Source of the DNA: Bacteroidota bacterium
GTDB lineage: Bacteria; Bacteroidota; Bacteroidia; Flavobacteriales; Weeksellaceae
Assembly (NCBI GenBank): GCA_023420435.1
Contig: JAEZWE010000049.1
Coordinates: 1 to 7,515, forward strand
DNA: 7,515 nt
Direction: 5' to 3'
Position numbers and translations under genes: made by a program. Below, piece after piece: positions 1-6,321 of this stretch (positions are counted from its first letter, which is position 1; every line of letters starts with the position of its first letter). A model generated the notes under the pieces. That model did no database searches and was not told the origin of the DNA. It saw only the letters and a program-made list of their open reading frames with translations.

Positions 1-488
1 GAAATGTGTTGTACAATACGTCGATGTTGGGGTATTTCCGTGAAGTTTTTTCGATGGACATTAACAATTACGGTTGGCAAAAAAACAGTTTCTACAACGA
101 AACGCCTGAAAAACCAACTTTCTACTACAAAAATTACAGTTGGGAAACCGCTTTGAAACCGGATAATTTTGATGTGGCTTTAAATTTTTACAACAAAGCG
201 TTGCAACAAACTTCTGATAAAGAACAAAAAGCCAGAATCCTTTTCCAAATGGCTTCTGCGGAACAAGGAAAATACTACCAATGGGAAGCAAAACAGGAAA
301 ATCATTTGGAATACAACGATCCGAAATGGGAAGAAAAACGAAATGCTTTTCAGGAAAAATTGGATGCTACTAAAAACCAAAAATTCCGAACCTATTTTTC
401 TTTGCTGAAAAAGGAGTATTCCGACACTTCCGTTGCGCAAAGTTTGATGGGAAGTTGTTCGTATTACGGATATTTCGTAGGGCGATAA
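1..488 (+). CDS. C-terminal part of an unrecognised, probably larger protein (5' end outside window)
   Basis: The reading frame is open to the left edge (first full codon at 3) and stops with TAA at 486-488, so at least 161 residues of the C-terminus are present. A GTG at position 6 could be read as a start, but the sequence there looks like the interior of a protein: no signal peptide, and aromatic-rich text (FYYKNYSWE) at once. Residues about 50-90 resemble a TPR-like helical hairpin (FDVALNFYNKALQQ, then KARILFQMASAEQGKYYQW), followed by a charged Lys/Glu-rich stretch and a tail rich in Tyr and Gly ending YYGYFVGR. Large uncharacterised proteins with TPR-like segments are common in Bacteroidota, and I think this is one, but I cannot name the family. 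It is the only plus-strand gene in the window. Its stop lies 4 bp from the stop of the convergent GLPGLI gene. Confidence 0.8.
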   Translation, partial: NVLYNTSMLGYFREVFSMDINNYGWQKNSFYNETPEKPTFYYKNYSWETALKPDNFDVALNFYNKALQQTSDKEQKARILFQMASAEQGKYYQWEAKQENHLEYNDPKWEEKRNAFQEKLDATKNQKFRTYFSLLKKEYSDTSVAQSLMGSCSYYGYFVGR

Positions 489-492
489 AAAA

Positions 493-1323
493 TTATTTTG
501 AAGGATAATGAATGATTTTATTGCGTTCAATAGGATTATTGTATTTGCGCATTTGTAATTGCCTCATTTCCTTGAGTTCTTTAAACTGATCTGCACTTTT
601 AATTTGGATTCCATTGACATAAAAAGTGTTGTCCGGATTTTTGTTTTCTTTGAAGGATTCCATAATTTCTTTTATGGGGTTTCCGTAAGAATCCAATATT
701 AGTTTTTGGTAGGTTTTGTCGGAAATCTTAACGGGCTGCATTCCGGCAAAATTCTCCACCAATTCACGGGTGTTAAATGTTTGGTTGAGCTGATAACTTT
801 TCACCAATTTAAAAATAAAATTTTCCTGTGAATCTGAAATTTCAAAAATAAGTCCCGGCAAACCTCTGAATTTATAAGGTCCTTCGTTGATGTTCAAATC
901 TTTGGCAAACCAAGCGTTCCAAATTCTTCCACCAAATTGGGTGGTTGCTTTTTGTAAATGATAACCTGCGGAATTTTTGGTTTCTTCGGAAAGTTTCCAA
1001 TTCATTATATCTTCGGTTTCAAAATAAAAAAGATTGTCGATAAGGATATAACTTTGGTTTTTATAGCTTCCTAATTTCCGGATAATGGCAGGAGAATCGT
1101 CCCAAAGCATCCTTCTAATTCCACGAATTTTATTTAACGAATCTGTTTCCACATAATCGTAACTGTAAAATTTGGCTTCATCGGGGTTGATGTCTAAAAC
1201 CATATTCATTTTTTCCAAATCTGCTTCGGTGGAATCGCGCTTAAACTGATATTCGTAAACAAAACGATGGGTTTGTGAACTTGCAAAAAAAGGCAACAAA
1301 AGAAAAATCCAAAAATATTTCAT
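493..1323 (-). CDS. GLPGLI family secreted protein
   Basis: This encodes 276 residues starting at the ATG at 1323-1321. The frame stays open for another 80 codons upstream, but that stretch overlaps the permease gene. The chosen start gives a clean Sec signal peptide: MKYF, a hydrophobic core WIFLLLPFFA, and a cleavage-like ASS-Q around residue 16/17. The family name motif GLPGLI is at residues 154-159 within KFRGLPGLIFEI, preceded by the typical WNAWFAKDLNINEGPY stretch (135-150), so family membership is secure. GLPGLI proteins (TIGR01200) are found in Bacteroidota, are exported to the periplasm or cell surface, and have no established biochemical role. Expected length is about 250-300 residues, so this copy looks complete. 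It lies 34 bp downstream of the low-affinity iron permease family gene on the same strand and may be cotranscribed or use its own weak promoter in that gap. Confidence 0.9.
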   Translation of the reverse strand: MKYFWIFLLLPFFASSQTHRFVYEYQFKRDSTEADLEKMNMVLDINPDEAKFYSYDYVETDSLNKIRGIRRMLWDDSPAIIRKLGSYKNQSYILIDNLFYFETEDIMNWKLSEETKNSAGYHLQKATTQFGGRIWNAWFAKDLNINEGPYKFRGLPGLIFEISDSQENFIFKLVKSYQLNQTFNTRELVENFAGMQPVKISDKTYQKLILDSYGNPIKEIMESFKENKNPDNTFYVNGIQIKSADQFKELKEMRQLQMRKYNNPIERNKIIHYPSK

Positions 1324-1343
1324 TTCTAAAAAATCATTAAATC

Positions 1344-1351
1344 CAAAAATA
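1344..1351 (-). promoter_or_regulatory. Possible -7 element of the GLPGLI gene
   Basis: The minus strand reads TATTTTTG here, matching the Bacteroidota -7 consensus TAnnTTTG, and would place a transcription start roughly 10-15 nt before the ATG at 1323. There is no matching TTG or TTTG at the usual 17-20 bp upstream spacing, and AT-rich spacers produce such matches by chance, so this is tentative. Confidence 0.3.
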
Positions 1352-1357
1352 AATCCT

Positions 1358-1855
1358 TTATGAATGGGTTTTGTTTTGTTTGGAAAGCCAATCTCCATGA
1401 CGTTGTTGGAAAGCCTGATATTTGTAATCCTGATTGCGTTTTGCCACATCAATGGAATGCGAAGTGTGAATATCTTCATCCTCTTCTGCAAAATCCGCGA
1501 GTTTTTCGTAGTAAACGTGCAGCTGGTCGAGTTCTTTTTCAGAAAGATCTTCAATATCAACAATTCTGTTACTGGCTTTTTCGTGTGCTGCGATGAGTTC
1601 GTTTAATTTAATCTGTATGGCTTTGCTGTCCTTGTTTTGCGCTTTCTGAATGAGAAAAACCATCAAAAAAGTAATGATAGTTGTGCCTGTATTGATGACA
1701 AGCTGCCACGTTTCGGAGTACTTGAAAAAAGGTCCGGAAAACGCCCAGATTAACACTATTAAAGTCGCCCCTATAAAAGCTGAGGAACTTCCGGTAAATT
1801 TGGTTGCCAAATTTGCGAATTTTTCAAAAAATCCATTGTTTGTTTTGTTTTTCAT
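1358..1855 (-). CDS. Low-affinity iron permease family membrane protein
   Basis: The product is 165 residues. Two membrane helices are visible at about 26-45 (AFIGATLIVLIWAFSGPFF) and 51-70 (QLVINTGTTIITFLMVFLIQ). The stretch SETWQLVINTGTT-ITFLMVFLIQ, followed by NKDSKAIQIKLNELI (74-88), is the signature of the low-affinity iron permease family (PF04120). A charged helical C-terminal part of about 75 residues follows, rich in Glu and Asp at 103-130, probably cytoplasmic. The name comes from yeast Fet4-like proteins; bacterial members are short two-helix proteins, and iron transport by them is not demonstrated, so treat the function as a family label. The start at 1855 is the first ATG and gives a short polar N-terminus before the first helix. 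It lies 40 bp after the DUF1294 gene and 34 bp before the GLPGLI gene, all on one strand. Confidence 0.88.
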   Translation of the reverse strand: MKNKTNNGFFEKFANLATKFTGSSSAFIGATLIVLIWAFSGPFFKYSETWQLVINTGTTIITFLMVFLIQKAQNKDSKAIQIKLNELIAAHEKASNRIVDIEDLSEKELDQLHVYYEKLADFAEEDEDIHTSHSIDVAKRNQDYKYQAFQQRHGDWLSKQNKTHS

Positions 1856-1895
1856 TGTTTTTAATTTTAATTAAATCCTACCATTTTAAAAAAAT

Positions 1896-2150
1896 TCAAA
1901 AAAAGTAGAGAAGCAAAATGTGAATAATAATAATTACCAAAATTTTCATCAAGAATGAAGATTTAGAAATCTTGTGCCGAAAAATAATCATTCCTGCTAT
2001 TGCTCCTAAACTTCCACCCAATAAAATAATTAGAAGTAAAAAATTTTCAGAAATTCGGGGCTTATTTTTTTTGGCTTTATATTTATCTACTCCAAAAAAC
2101 AGAAAACTGGCGATTGAGAGTAAGGATAAATAAAGGAGCAGAAAATTCAT
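1896..2150 (-). CDS. DUF1294 family small membrane protein
   Basis: This is an 84-residue, very hydrophobic protein with three probable membrane helices at about 3-20, 36-54 and 66-83. The family pattern is easy to read: FFGVDKYKAKKNKPRI (18-33), an LLGGSLGAIAGMIIF stretch (43-57), then RHKISKSSF (58-66). That order (GxDKxxA, RI, GGSxGAxxGM, RHKxxKxxF) is the DUF1294 signature, and about 80-90 residues is a normal length. The function is unknown; members are inner-membrane proteins, sometimes fused to a cold-shock domain, which is absent here. The ATG at 2150 lies only 4 nt from a TATTTTTG promoter-like element and 13 nt from the aldo/keto reductase terminator, so the gene probably has its own start of transcription. 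Confidence 0.9.
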   Translation of the reverse strand: MNFLLLYLSLLSIASFLFFGVDKYKAKKNKPRISENFLLLIILLGGSLGAIAGMIIFRHKISKSSFLMKILVIIIIHILLLYFF

Positions 2151-2154
2151 AATT

Positions 2155-2162
2155 CAAAAATA
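2155..2162 (-). promoter_or_regulatory. Possible -7 promoter element just before the DUF1294 gene
   Basis: The minus strand reads TATTTTTG, a full match to TAnnTTTG, with its G 4 nt before the ATG at 2150. A start of transcription 5-7 nt downstream would fall at or within the ATG, giving a leaderless or near-leaderless mRNA. The nearest TTTTTTG upstream is about 14 bp away, shorter than the usual 17-20 bp, so support is partial. Confidence 0.35.
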
Positions 2163-2163
2163 T

Positions 2164-2195
2164 AAAATCCAATCAACAAAAAATGACTGGATTTT
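2164..2195 (-). terminator. Intrinsic terminator of the aldo/keto reductase gene
   Basis: The arms at 2184-2195 and 2164-2175 form a 12-bp stem in minus-strand RNA. Eleven pairs are Watson-Crick and one is a G-U wobble. The loop is 8 nt and U-rich. The RNA continues into an A/U stretch containing UUUUU. The hairpin begins 5 nt after the reductase stop at 2200. On the plus strand the wobble becomes a mismatch, which agrees with use in the minus direction. It separates the reductase from the DUF1294 gene. Confidence 0.75.
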
Positions 2196-2199
2196 GTAT

Positions 2200-3054
2200 T
2201 TAATCTTTTAAAGGCAGTCTTTCCGGCCAAATGTTTGGAAGTTCGCCGCTGAAACCCATTTCGGGAAGATCATTGATTATTTTTATATCTTCTTGGGATA
2301 TAGTAAAATCAAAAATATCGATATTTTCTTTTATTTTTTTTTCTGTTGTCGATTTCGGAATGGGAATTACCTCATGCTGTAAAATCCAACGCAAACAAAT
2401 TTGGGAAACTGATTTACCATATTTTTGAGATAAATTATTTAAAATTTCATTTTTAAAAACCCTTCCTCTTGCCAATGGAGACCAAGCCTGCAAAACAATT
2501 CCTTGTTTTTCGCAAAAATTTTTGAGGTCTTTCTGCCAATATCCGGGATGAAATTCTATTTGATTGATGGCGGGTTTTACGTTGGCCGTTTTTAATAATA
2601 CCAACAAATGTTCTTCCCAAAAATTGCTGACTCCAATAGATTTTATTTTTCCTTCTTTTTGCAAATCTTCCATGGCGCGCCAAGTTTCGGCATTGGTTTC
2701 TTGCCAGTTTTCATAATTTTTGGAATTTGCCGGCCAATGAATAAGGTATAAGTCCACATCATCCATCTGTAATTTTCGCAGTGAAGTTTCCAAAGCTTTT
2801 TTGGTGGATTCATAACCCAGTTCTTCTCTCCACACTTTGGTGGTTAAGAAAATTTCTTCTCTTGGGATTTCGCTTTTTTTGATGGCTTTTCCTACTGCTT
2901 CTTCATTTTCGTATTTTGCTGCACCGTCAATAAGTCGGTATCCATGATGAAGGGCAGACATTACGGCTGCAATTCCTTCGGATTCTTCAGCTTTGTAAGT
3001 TCCAAATCCTATACTTGGAATTTGATTTCCATCGTTTAATTGGATCATTTTCAT
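2200..3054 (-). CDS. Aldo/keto reductase (NADPH-dependent type)
   Basis: The 284-residue product has the normal length for a single-domain (beta/alpha)8 aldo/keto reductase. The catalytic tetrad is complete: Asp43 (GYRLIDGAAKY), Tyr48, Lys73 (LTTKVW) and His106 (YLIHWP). Other family marks are GFGTY (16-20), GVSNF (141-145), INQIEFHP (163-170), the WSPLARG strand (191-197) and the cofactor loop IPKSTTEKKIKEN (232-244), whose Lys-Ser pair normally binds the 2'-phosphate of NADPH. The arrangement is like the AKR5 and 2,5-diketo-gluconate reductase type enzymes, which reduce aldehydes and ketones in the cytoplasm; the substrate cannot be read from the sequence. A second ATG two codons in (3048) is an equally possible start. 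It has its own terminator directly downstream. No convincing promoter was seen in the 85 bp upstream. Confidence 0.95.
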   Translation of the reverse strand: MKMIQLNDGNQIPSIGFGTYKAEESEGIAAVMSALHHGYRLIDGAAKYENEEAVGKAIKKSEIPREEIFLTTKVWREELGYESTKKALETSLRKLQMDDVDLYLIHWPANSKNYENWQETNAETWRAMEDLQKEGKIKSIGVSNFWEEHLLVLLKTANVKPAINQIEFHPGYWQKDLKNFCEKQGIVLQAWSPLARGRVFKNEILNNLSQKYGKSVSQICLRWILQHEVIPIPKSTTEKKIKENIDIFDFTISQEDIKIINDLPEMGFSGELPNIWPERLPLKD

Positions 3055-3076
3055 GATTTTTTTGCAGCAATGATTA

Positions 3077-3113
3077 TGCCTTTAAGAAAAAAAACATTCT
3101 CTTTTTAAGGGCA
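3077..3113. other. Imperfect inverted repeat between the unrecognised gene and the reductase gene
   Basis: The arms 3077-3088 and 3102-3113 match at 10 of 12 positions around a 13-nt loop. In plus-strand RNA both mismatches become G-U pairs and a T5 run follows at 3116-3120, so it would work best as a plus-strand terminator, yet no plus gene lies before it. In minus-strand RNA the two positions are A-C mismatches and no U-run follows. It may be a weak terminator for the gene ending at 3140 or an element in the reductase leader. Confidence 0.3.
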
Positions 3114-3139
3114 GATTTTTAGTATTCGATTTGAAAAAA

Positions 3140-3604
3140 TTATTTGGTAACGCCATGAACTACACCTACAGCTCCACCAAATACTGCTGACTCTAACATC
3201 ATTCTTAATGCAACTTTTTTCTGAGATTCATATAATTTGTTTAATGTTGCCAAAACAATCCAAGATTCCACCAAAGTCCTATTCGAATTTTTTTTAACAA
3301 TTTCAAATCCTTCCAGTAAACTTTTATTTGCGGTATTAAATTTTAAATTTGCTTCAAAAGCAATATTATTTTCTGAATCTAAAGCAAAAACTTTGTTTTC
3401 TTTTCTTTTAAATTTATATTTTAATTTAGATTTACCATTTAAATTAATTTCATCAATCCCATAATCTCCAATTTTTGTTTGTGCAAAAATTTCTCTCTCC
3501 TTGAATTTAAACTCCTTACTTGTAATATCAAAAGTATTGTAATCAAACCACACATCAATTTTTGTATTATCAGATAATAAAACTTCGGATTTTTTTATTT
3601 TCAT
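3140..3604 (-). CDS. Unrecognised protein; annotated start may lack its true 5' end
   Basis: From the ATG at 3604 this reads as 154 residues: a beta-rich, Lys-rich first part (SEVLLSDNTKIDVWFDYN, residues 6-23, and several FKFKxRE-type strands), a helical middle around residues 110-135 (SWIVLATLNKLYESQKKVA), and a small-residue tail ending FGGAVGVVHGVTK. I do not recognise the family. It is more AT-rich than its neighbours. The ATG at 3604 may not be the real start. The same frame is open upstream to 3683 and encodes a hydrophobic stretch without ATG, GTG or TTG. An ATG at 3683 in another frame opens a signal-peptide-like sequence. Removing one base from the A7 run (3590-3596 on the opposite strand) or the T7 run (3653-3659) would give one 180-residue exported or membrane-anchored protein. 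It could be an intact short gene, a frameshifted pseudogene, or a slippage-controlled gene. Confidence 0.6.
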   Translation of the reverse strand: MKIKKSEVLLSDNTKIDVWFDYNTFDITSKEFKFKEREIFAQTKIGDYGIDEINLNGKSKLKYKFKRKENKVFALDSENNIAFEANLKFNTANKSLLEGFEIVKKNSNRTLVESWIVLATLNKLYESQKKVALRMMLESAVFGGAVGVVHGVTK

Positions 3605-3683
3605 CCATTCCAGTAATAGTAATTGTATGACTATAATACCAACTGAAAGAACAAAAAAAGATAAATAATAGTAAATGTTTCAT
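3570..3683 (-). CDS. Out-of-frame 5' extension with signal-peptide-like start
   Basis: The ATG at 3683 opens a 37-codon frame ending in TGA at 3570-3572. It begins MKHLLLFIFFCSFS, a basic N-terminus with a strong hydrophobic core, then SHTITITGMDENKK, and then loses sense as it overlaps the main frame (ending IRSFII). This looks like the 5' end of the gene at 3140-3604. It is joined to that gene by a one-base change in the A7 run shared by both frames near codon 31, or earlier in the T7 run near codon 10. In the second case the product would carry the stretch VLSVGIIVIQLLLLEW as a membrane anchor. As an independent gene it is unlikely. Confidence 0.4.
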   Translation of the reverse strand: MKHLLLFIFFCSFSWYYSHTITITGMDENKKIRSFII

Positions 3684-3783
3684 ATTGTAAAATTTAAGGT
3701 TAGTGACACCAAACTAAAACTATGCAAATTTTACATGACAAAAATCATGTTTAAAGTGAGATTTAGAATTAATGCAAACAAAA
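3684..3783. other. AT-rich spacer with a small palindrome
   Basis: This is the gap between the str operon terminator and the unrecognised gene. It holds a 6-bp inverted repeat (ACATGA at 3733-3738, TCATGT at 3745-3750, 6-nt loop) and two copies of ATGCAAA (3722-3728 and 3772-3778). It must contain the promoter of the downstream minus-strand gene if that gene is expressed, but I see no full TAnnTTTG element; the closest is TAAAATTTG, with three spacer bases. No gene was found. Confidence 0.4.
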
Positions 3784-3809
3784 AATCCGCTCTCTTTCGA
3801 GAACGGATT
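3784..3809 (-). terminator. Intrinsic terminator of the str operon
   Basis: AATCCG (3784-3789) pairs with CGGATT (3804-3809), then one mismatch, then TCTC (3791-3794) pairs with GAGA (3799-3802) around a TTTC tetraloop. In the minus direction the stem runs straight into TTTT-G-TTT, a good U-tract. It lies 63 bp after the rpsJ stop. The plus side is also T-rich but there is no plus gene to end. Confidence 0.85.
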
Positions 3810-3826
3810 ATTAATTTATGTATGAG

Positions 3827-3868
3827 CGCCTTCACACTTCCATCTTTCGACTTCCGTCTTCCAGCTCC
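3827..3868. repeat. Degenerate 7-bp tandem repeat, about six units
   Basis: Six consecutive heptamers fit the pattern NNNCTTC on the plus strand (GAAGNNN on the minus strand), for example CGACTTC followed by CGTCTTC. The two poorest units differ by one base in the CTTC core. The array fills the space between the rpsJ stop at 3873 and the operon terminator and has no open frame or hairpin of its own. Confidence 0.6.
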
Positions 3869-3872
3869 ATCA

Positions 3873-4178
3873 TCACACTTTAATTTCTACGTCAACTCCT
3901 GAAGGAAGCTCTAATTTCATTAAAGCATCAACCGTTTTAGAAGATGAAGAGTAGATGTCCATCAATCTTTTGTGTGCAGAAAGCTGGAACTGTTCTCTTG
4001 CCTTCTTGTTCACGTGTGGAGATCTTAATACGGTGAAGATTCTCTTATTTGTAGGCAAAGGAATTGGTCCGTTAACAACAGCACCAGTTGCTTTTACCGT
4101 TTTTACGATTTTCTCAGCAGATTTATCTACCAAATTGTAATCGTAAGATTTTAATTTTATTCTGATTCTTTGTGACAT
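3873..4178 (-). CDS. rpsJ: 30S ribosomal protein S10 (NusE)
   Basis: The 101-residue product matches S10 over its full length: RIRIKLKSYDYNLVDKSA (4-21), the GPIPLPT loop (37-43) that reaches into the head of the small subunit, and RSPHVNKKAREQF (52-64), ending with the usual PSGVDVEIKV. S10 is a head protein of the 30S subunit and, as NusE, joins NusB in rRNA transcription antitermination and contacts NusG. It starts 19 bp after fusA and is the last gene of the operon; a terminator follows. In many bacteria S10 leads a long ribosomal operon (rplC, rplD, rplW and so on), but those genes do not follow here. No Shine-Dalgarno sequence is present, as is usual for Bacteroidota. Confidence 0.98.
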   Translation of the reverse strand: MSQRIRIKLKSYDYNLVDKSAEKIVKTVKATGAVVNGPIPLPTNKRIFTVLRSPHVNKKAREQFQLSAHKRLMDIYSSSSKTVDALMKLELPSGVDVEIKV

Positions 4179-4197
4179 TTTAATCTAATTTTTAAAA

Positions 4198-6315
4198 TTA
4201 ACCTTTAGCCTTAGCGATTACATCTTCAGCGATATTTGTAGGAGCTGCTTCATATTTTTCAAATTCCATTGAAGAAGTTGCTCTACCTGAAGATAATGTT
4301 CTAAGTGAAGTTACATATCCAAACATTTCAGAAAGCGGAACGAAAGCTTTAATTACTTTAGCGTTGTTTCTGTCGTCCATACCGTTTACAGTACCTCTTC
4401 TTCTGTTAAGGTCACCTACGATATCTCCCATATATTCTTCCGGAGTTACTACTTCCAATTTCATAATTGGTTCCATAATAACCGCTTTTGCAGCTCTTCC
4501 AGATTCTTTGAATCCCATTTTAGCAGCCAATTCGAAGGACAATTGGTCAGAGTCAACTGCGTGGAATGAACCATCTTTTAGAGTTACTTTCATAGCTTCA
4601 ACTTCGAAACCAGCCAAAGGTCCATTTTTCATAGATTCTTTGAAACCTTTTTCTACTGAAGGAATAAATTCTTTTGGAATGTTACCACCTTTAATTTCAT
4701 TAATAAATTCAAGACCCGTTTTTCCTTCATCAGCTGGACCGATGGTAAACACGATATCAGCAAATTTACCACGACCTCCAGATTGTTTTTTATAAACTTC
4801 TCTGTGATTTGCAGTTGCAGTAAGAGCTTCTTTGTACTCTACCTGAGGTTGTCCTTGGTTTACTTCCACCTTGAACTCTCTTCTCATACGGTCTACGATG
4901 ATGTCTAAGTGTAGTTCACCCATACCTGAGATGATTGTTTGTCCAGAAGCTTCATCAGTTTTCACTGTGAAAGTTGGATCTTCTTCAGCTAATTTAGCTA
5001 AAGCATTACCCATTTTATCTTGGTCAGCTTTAGTTTTAGGTTCAACAGCGATACCAATTACCGGATCTGGGAAGACCATAGATTCAAGAACGATTGGGTT
5101 CTTTTCATCTGATAAAGTATCACCTGTTTTAATATCTTTAAAACCTACAGCAGCACCAATATCACCAGCTTCAATATATTCTACTGGATTTTGCTTATTA
5201 GCGTGCATCTGATAGATTCTGGAAATTCTTTCTTTATTTCCAGATCTTGTGTTCAATACATAAGAACCAGCATCTAATCTTCCTGAATAAGCTCTGAAGA
5301 ATGCTAAACGACCTACGAATGGGTCAGTAGCAATTTTGAATGCTAACGCAGCGAAAGGATCGTTTACGTCTGGTTTTCTCGTAATTTCAGCGTCAGTTCT
5401 TGGATCAGTCCCTTTAATATCGTCTTTATCCATTGGAGAAGGAAGATATTTACAAACAGCATCAAGCATAAACTGTACACCTTTGTTCTTAAATGAAGAA
5501 CCACAAGTCATTGGGATAATAGAAAGATCGATAGTTGCAGCTCTCAATGCAGCATTGATTTCTTCTTCTGTAATTGAATCCGGATCTTCGAAGAATTTTT
5601 CCATCAAAGTTTCGTCATATTCAGAAACAGCTTCTACTAATTTTTCTCTGTACTCAAGAACTTCGTCTTTCATACCTTCAGGAATTGGAACAACTTCAAA
5701 AGTAGCACCTTGTCCTGCTTCGTCCCAAATGATTGCTCTGTTTTTGATCAAGTCGACAACACCTTTGAAGTCTTCTTCAGCACCGATTGGTAAAACGATT
5801 GGAACTGCATTAGATCCTAACATTTCTTTAACTTGTTTTACAACATTTAAGAAATCGGCACCTTGTCTGTCCATTTTGTTTACGAATCCCATTCTAGCAA
5901 CTTTGTAGTTGTCAGCCAATCTCCAGTTGGTTTCAGACTGAGGCTCTACACCGTCTACTGCTGAGAATAAGAAAACCAAACCATCCAATACTCTTAAAGA
6001 TCGGTTTACTTCAACGGTGAAGTCAACGTGTCCCGGTGTATCGATGATATTAAAGTGATATTCTTTAGATTCTGGTAAAGTTTTACCTTGATCTGTTGGG
6101 AAATTCCATTTACAAGTAGTTGCAGCAGAAGTAATTGTAATACCTCTTTCTGCTTCTTGCTCCATCCAGTCCATTGTTGATGCACCTTCATGAACCTCAC
6201 CAATTTTGTGAGTTTTACCTGTATAGAATAAAATTCTTTCTGTAGTGGTAGTTTTACCGGCATCAATGTGCGCAGCAATACCGATATTTCTTGTATATTT
6301 AAGATCTCTTCCCAT
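4198..6315 (-). CDS. fusA: Elongation factor G
   Basis: The 705-residue product is a full-length EF-G, the GTPase that drives tRNA-mRNA translocation and, with RRF, ribosome recycling. GTPase motifs are intact: G1 AHIDAGKTT (15-23), switch I RGITI (57-61), G3 DTPGH (92-96), G4 NKMD (146-149) and G5 CGSSF (271-275). Domain II begins near 320 (DPFAALAFKIATDPFVGRLAFFRAYSG is its start), domain III near 415 (PVIGIAVEPK) with SGMGELHLDI, domain IV with the YKKQSGGRGKFADI stretch and the GSFHAVDSD strand, and domain V ends with TLSSGRATSSMEF. A short insertion around 71-86 lies before G3 compared with E. coli EF-G. Its start is 6 bp from the rpsG stop, so translational coupling is likely. The position in the str operon marks it as the main EF-G copy. 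Confidence 0.99.
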   Translation of the reverse strand: MGRDLKYTRNIGIAAHIDAGKTTTTERILFYTGKTHKIGEVHEGASTMDWMEQEAERGITITSAATTCKWNFPTDQGKTLPESKEYHFNIIDTPGHVDFTVEVNRSLRVLDGLVFLFSAVDGVEPQSETNWRLADNYKVARMGFVNKMDRQGADFLNVVKQVKEMLGSNAVPIVLPIGAEEDFKGVVDLIKNRAIIWDEAGQGATFEVVPIPEGMKDEVLEYREKLVEAVSEYDETLMEKFFEDPDSITEEEINAALRAATIDLSIIPMTCGSSFKNKGVQFMLDAVCKYLPSPMDKDDIKGTDPRTDAEITRKPDVNDPFAALAFKIATDPFVGRLAFFRAYSGRLDAGSYVLNTRSGNKERISRIYQMHANKQNPVEYIEAGDIGAAVGFKDIKTGDTLSDEKNPIVLESMVFPDPVIGIAVEPKTKADQDKMGNALAKLAEEDPTFTVKTDEASGQTIISGMGELHLDIIVDRMRREFKVEVNQGQPQVEYKEALTATANHREVYKKQSGGRGKFADIVFTIGPADEGKTGLEFINEIKGGNIPKEFIPSVEKGFKESMKNGPLAGFEVEAMKVTLKDGSFHAVDSDQLSFELAAKMGFKESGRAAKAVIMEPIMKLEVVTPEEYMGDIVGDLNRRRGTVNGMDDRNNAKVIKAFVPLSEMFGYVTSLRTLSSGRATSSMEFEKYEAAPTNIAEDVIAKAKG

Positions 6316-6321
6316 TTCAGA

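Noticed and set aside
1324..1563. 80-codon N-terminal extension of the GLPGLI frame
   Set aside because: It lies largely within the permease gene in another frame, has no family similarity, and would bury the obvious signal peptide that begins at 1323.
1650..1874. Plus-strand frame starting MRKTIKKVMIVVPVLMTSC, which looks like a lipoprotein signal with a lipobox
   Set aside because: It is the antisense of the permease gene's conserved membrane helices; the complement of hydrophobic codons gives a chance lipobox, and the minus-strand family match is clear.
2453..2683. A 76-codon minus-strand frame within the reductase gene
   Set aside because: It is an out-of-frame reading of the reductase, whose catalytic tetrad is complete in the main frame.
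3733..3750. ACATGA/TCATGT palindrome as an operator or a second terminator
   Set aside because: Six pairs with a 6-nt loop and no proper U-tract are within chance for AT-rich DNA; no regulator site is recognised.
5336..5908. A 190-codon plus-strand open frame (and others at 4364-4795 and 4871-5212) inside fusA
   Set aside because: These are shadows of a highly expressed gene with biased codons on the minus strand; the Ser/Ile-rich text has no family features.
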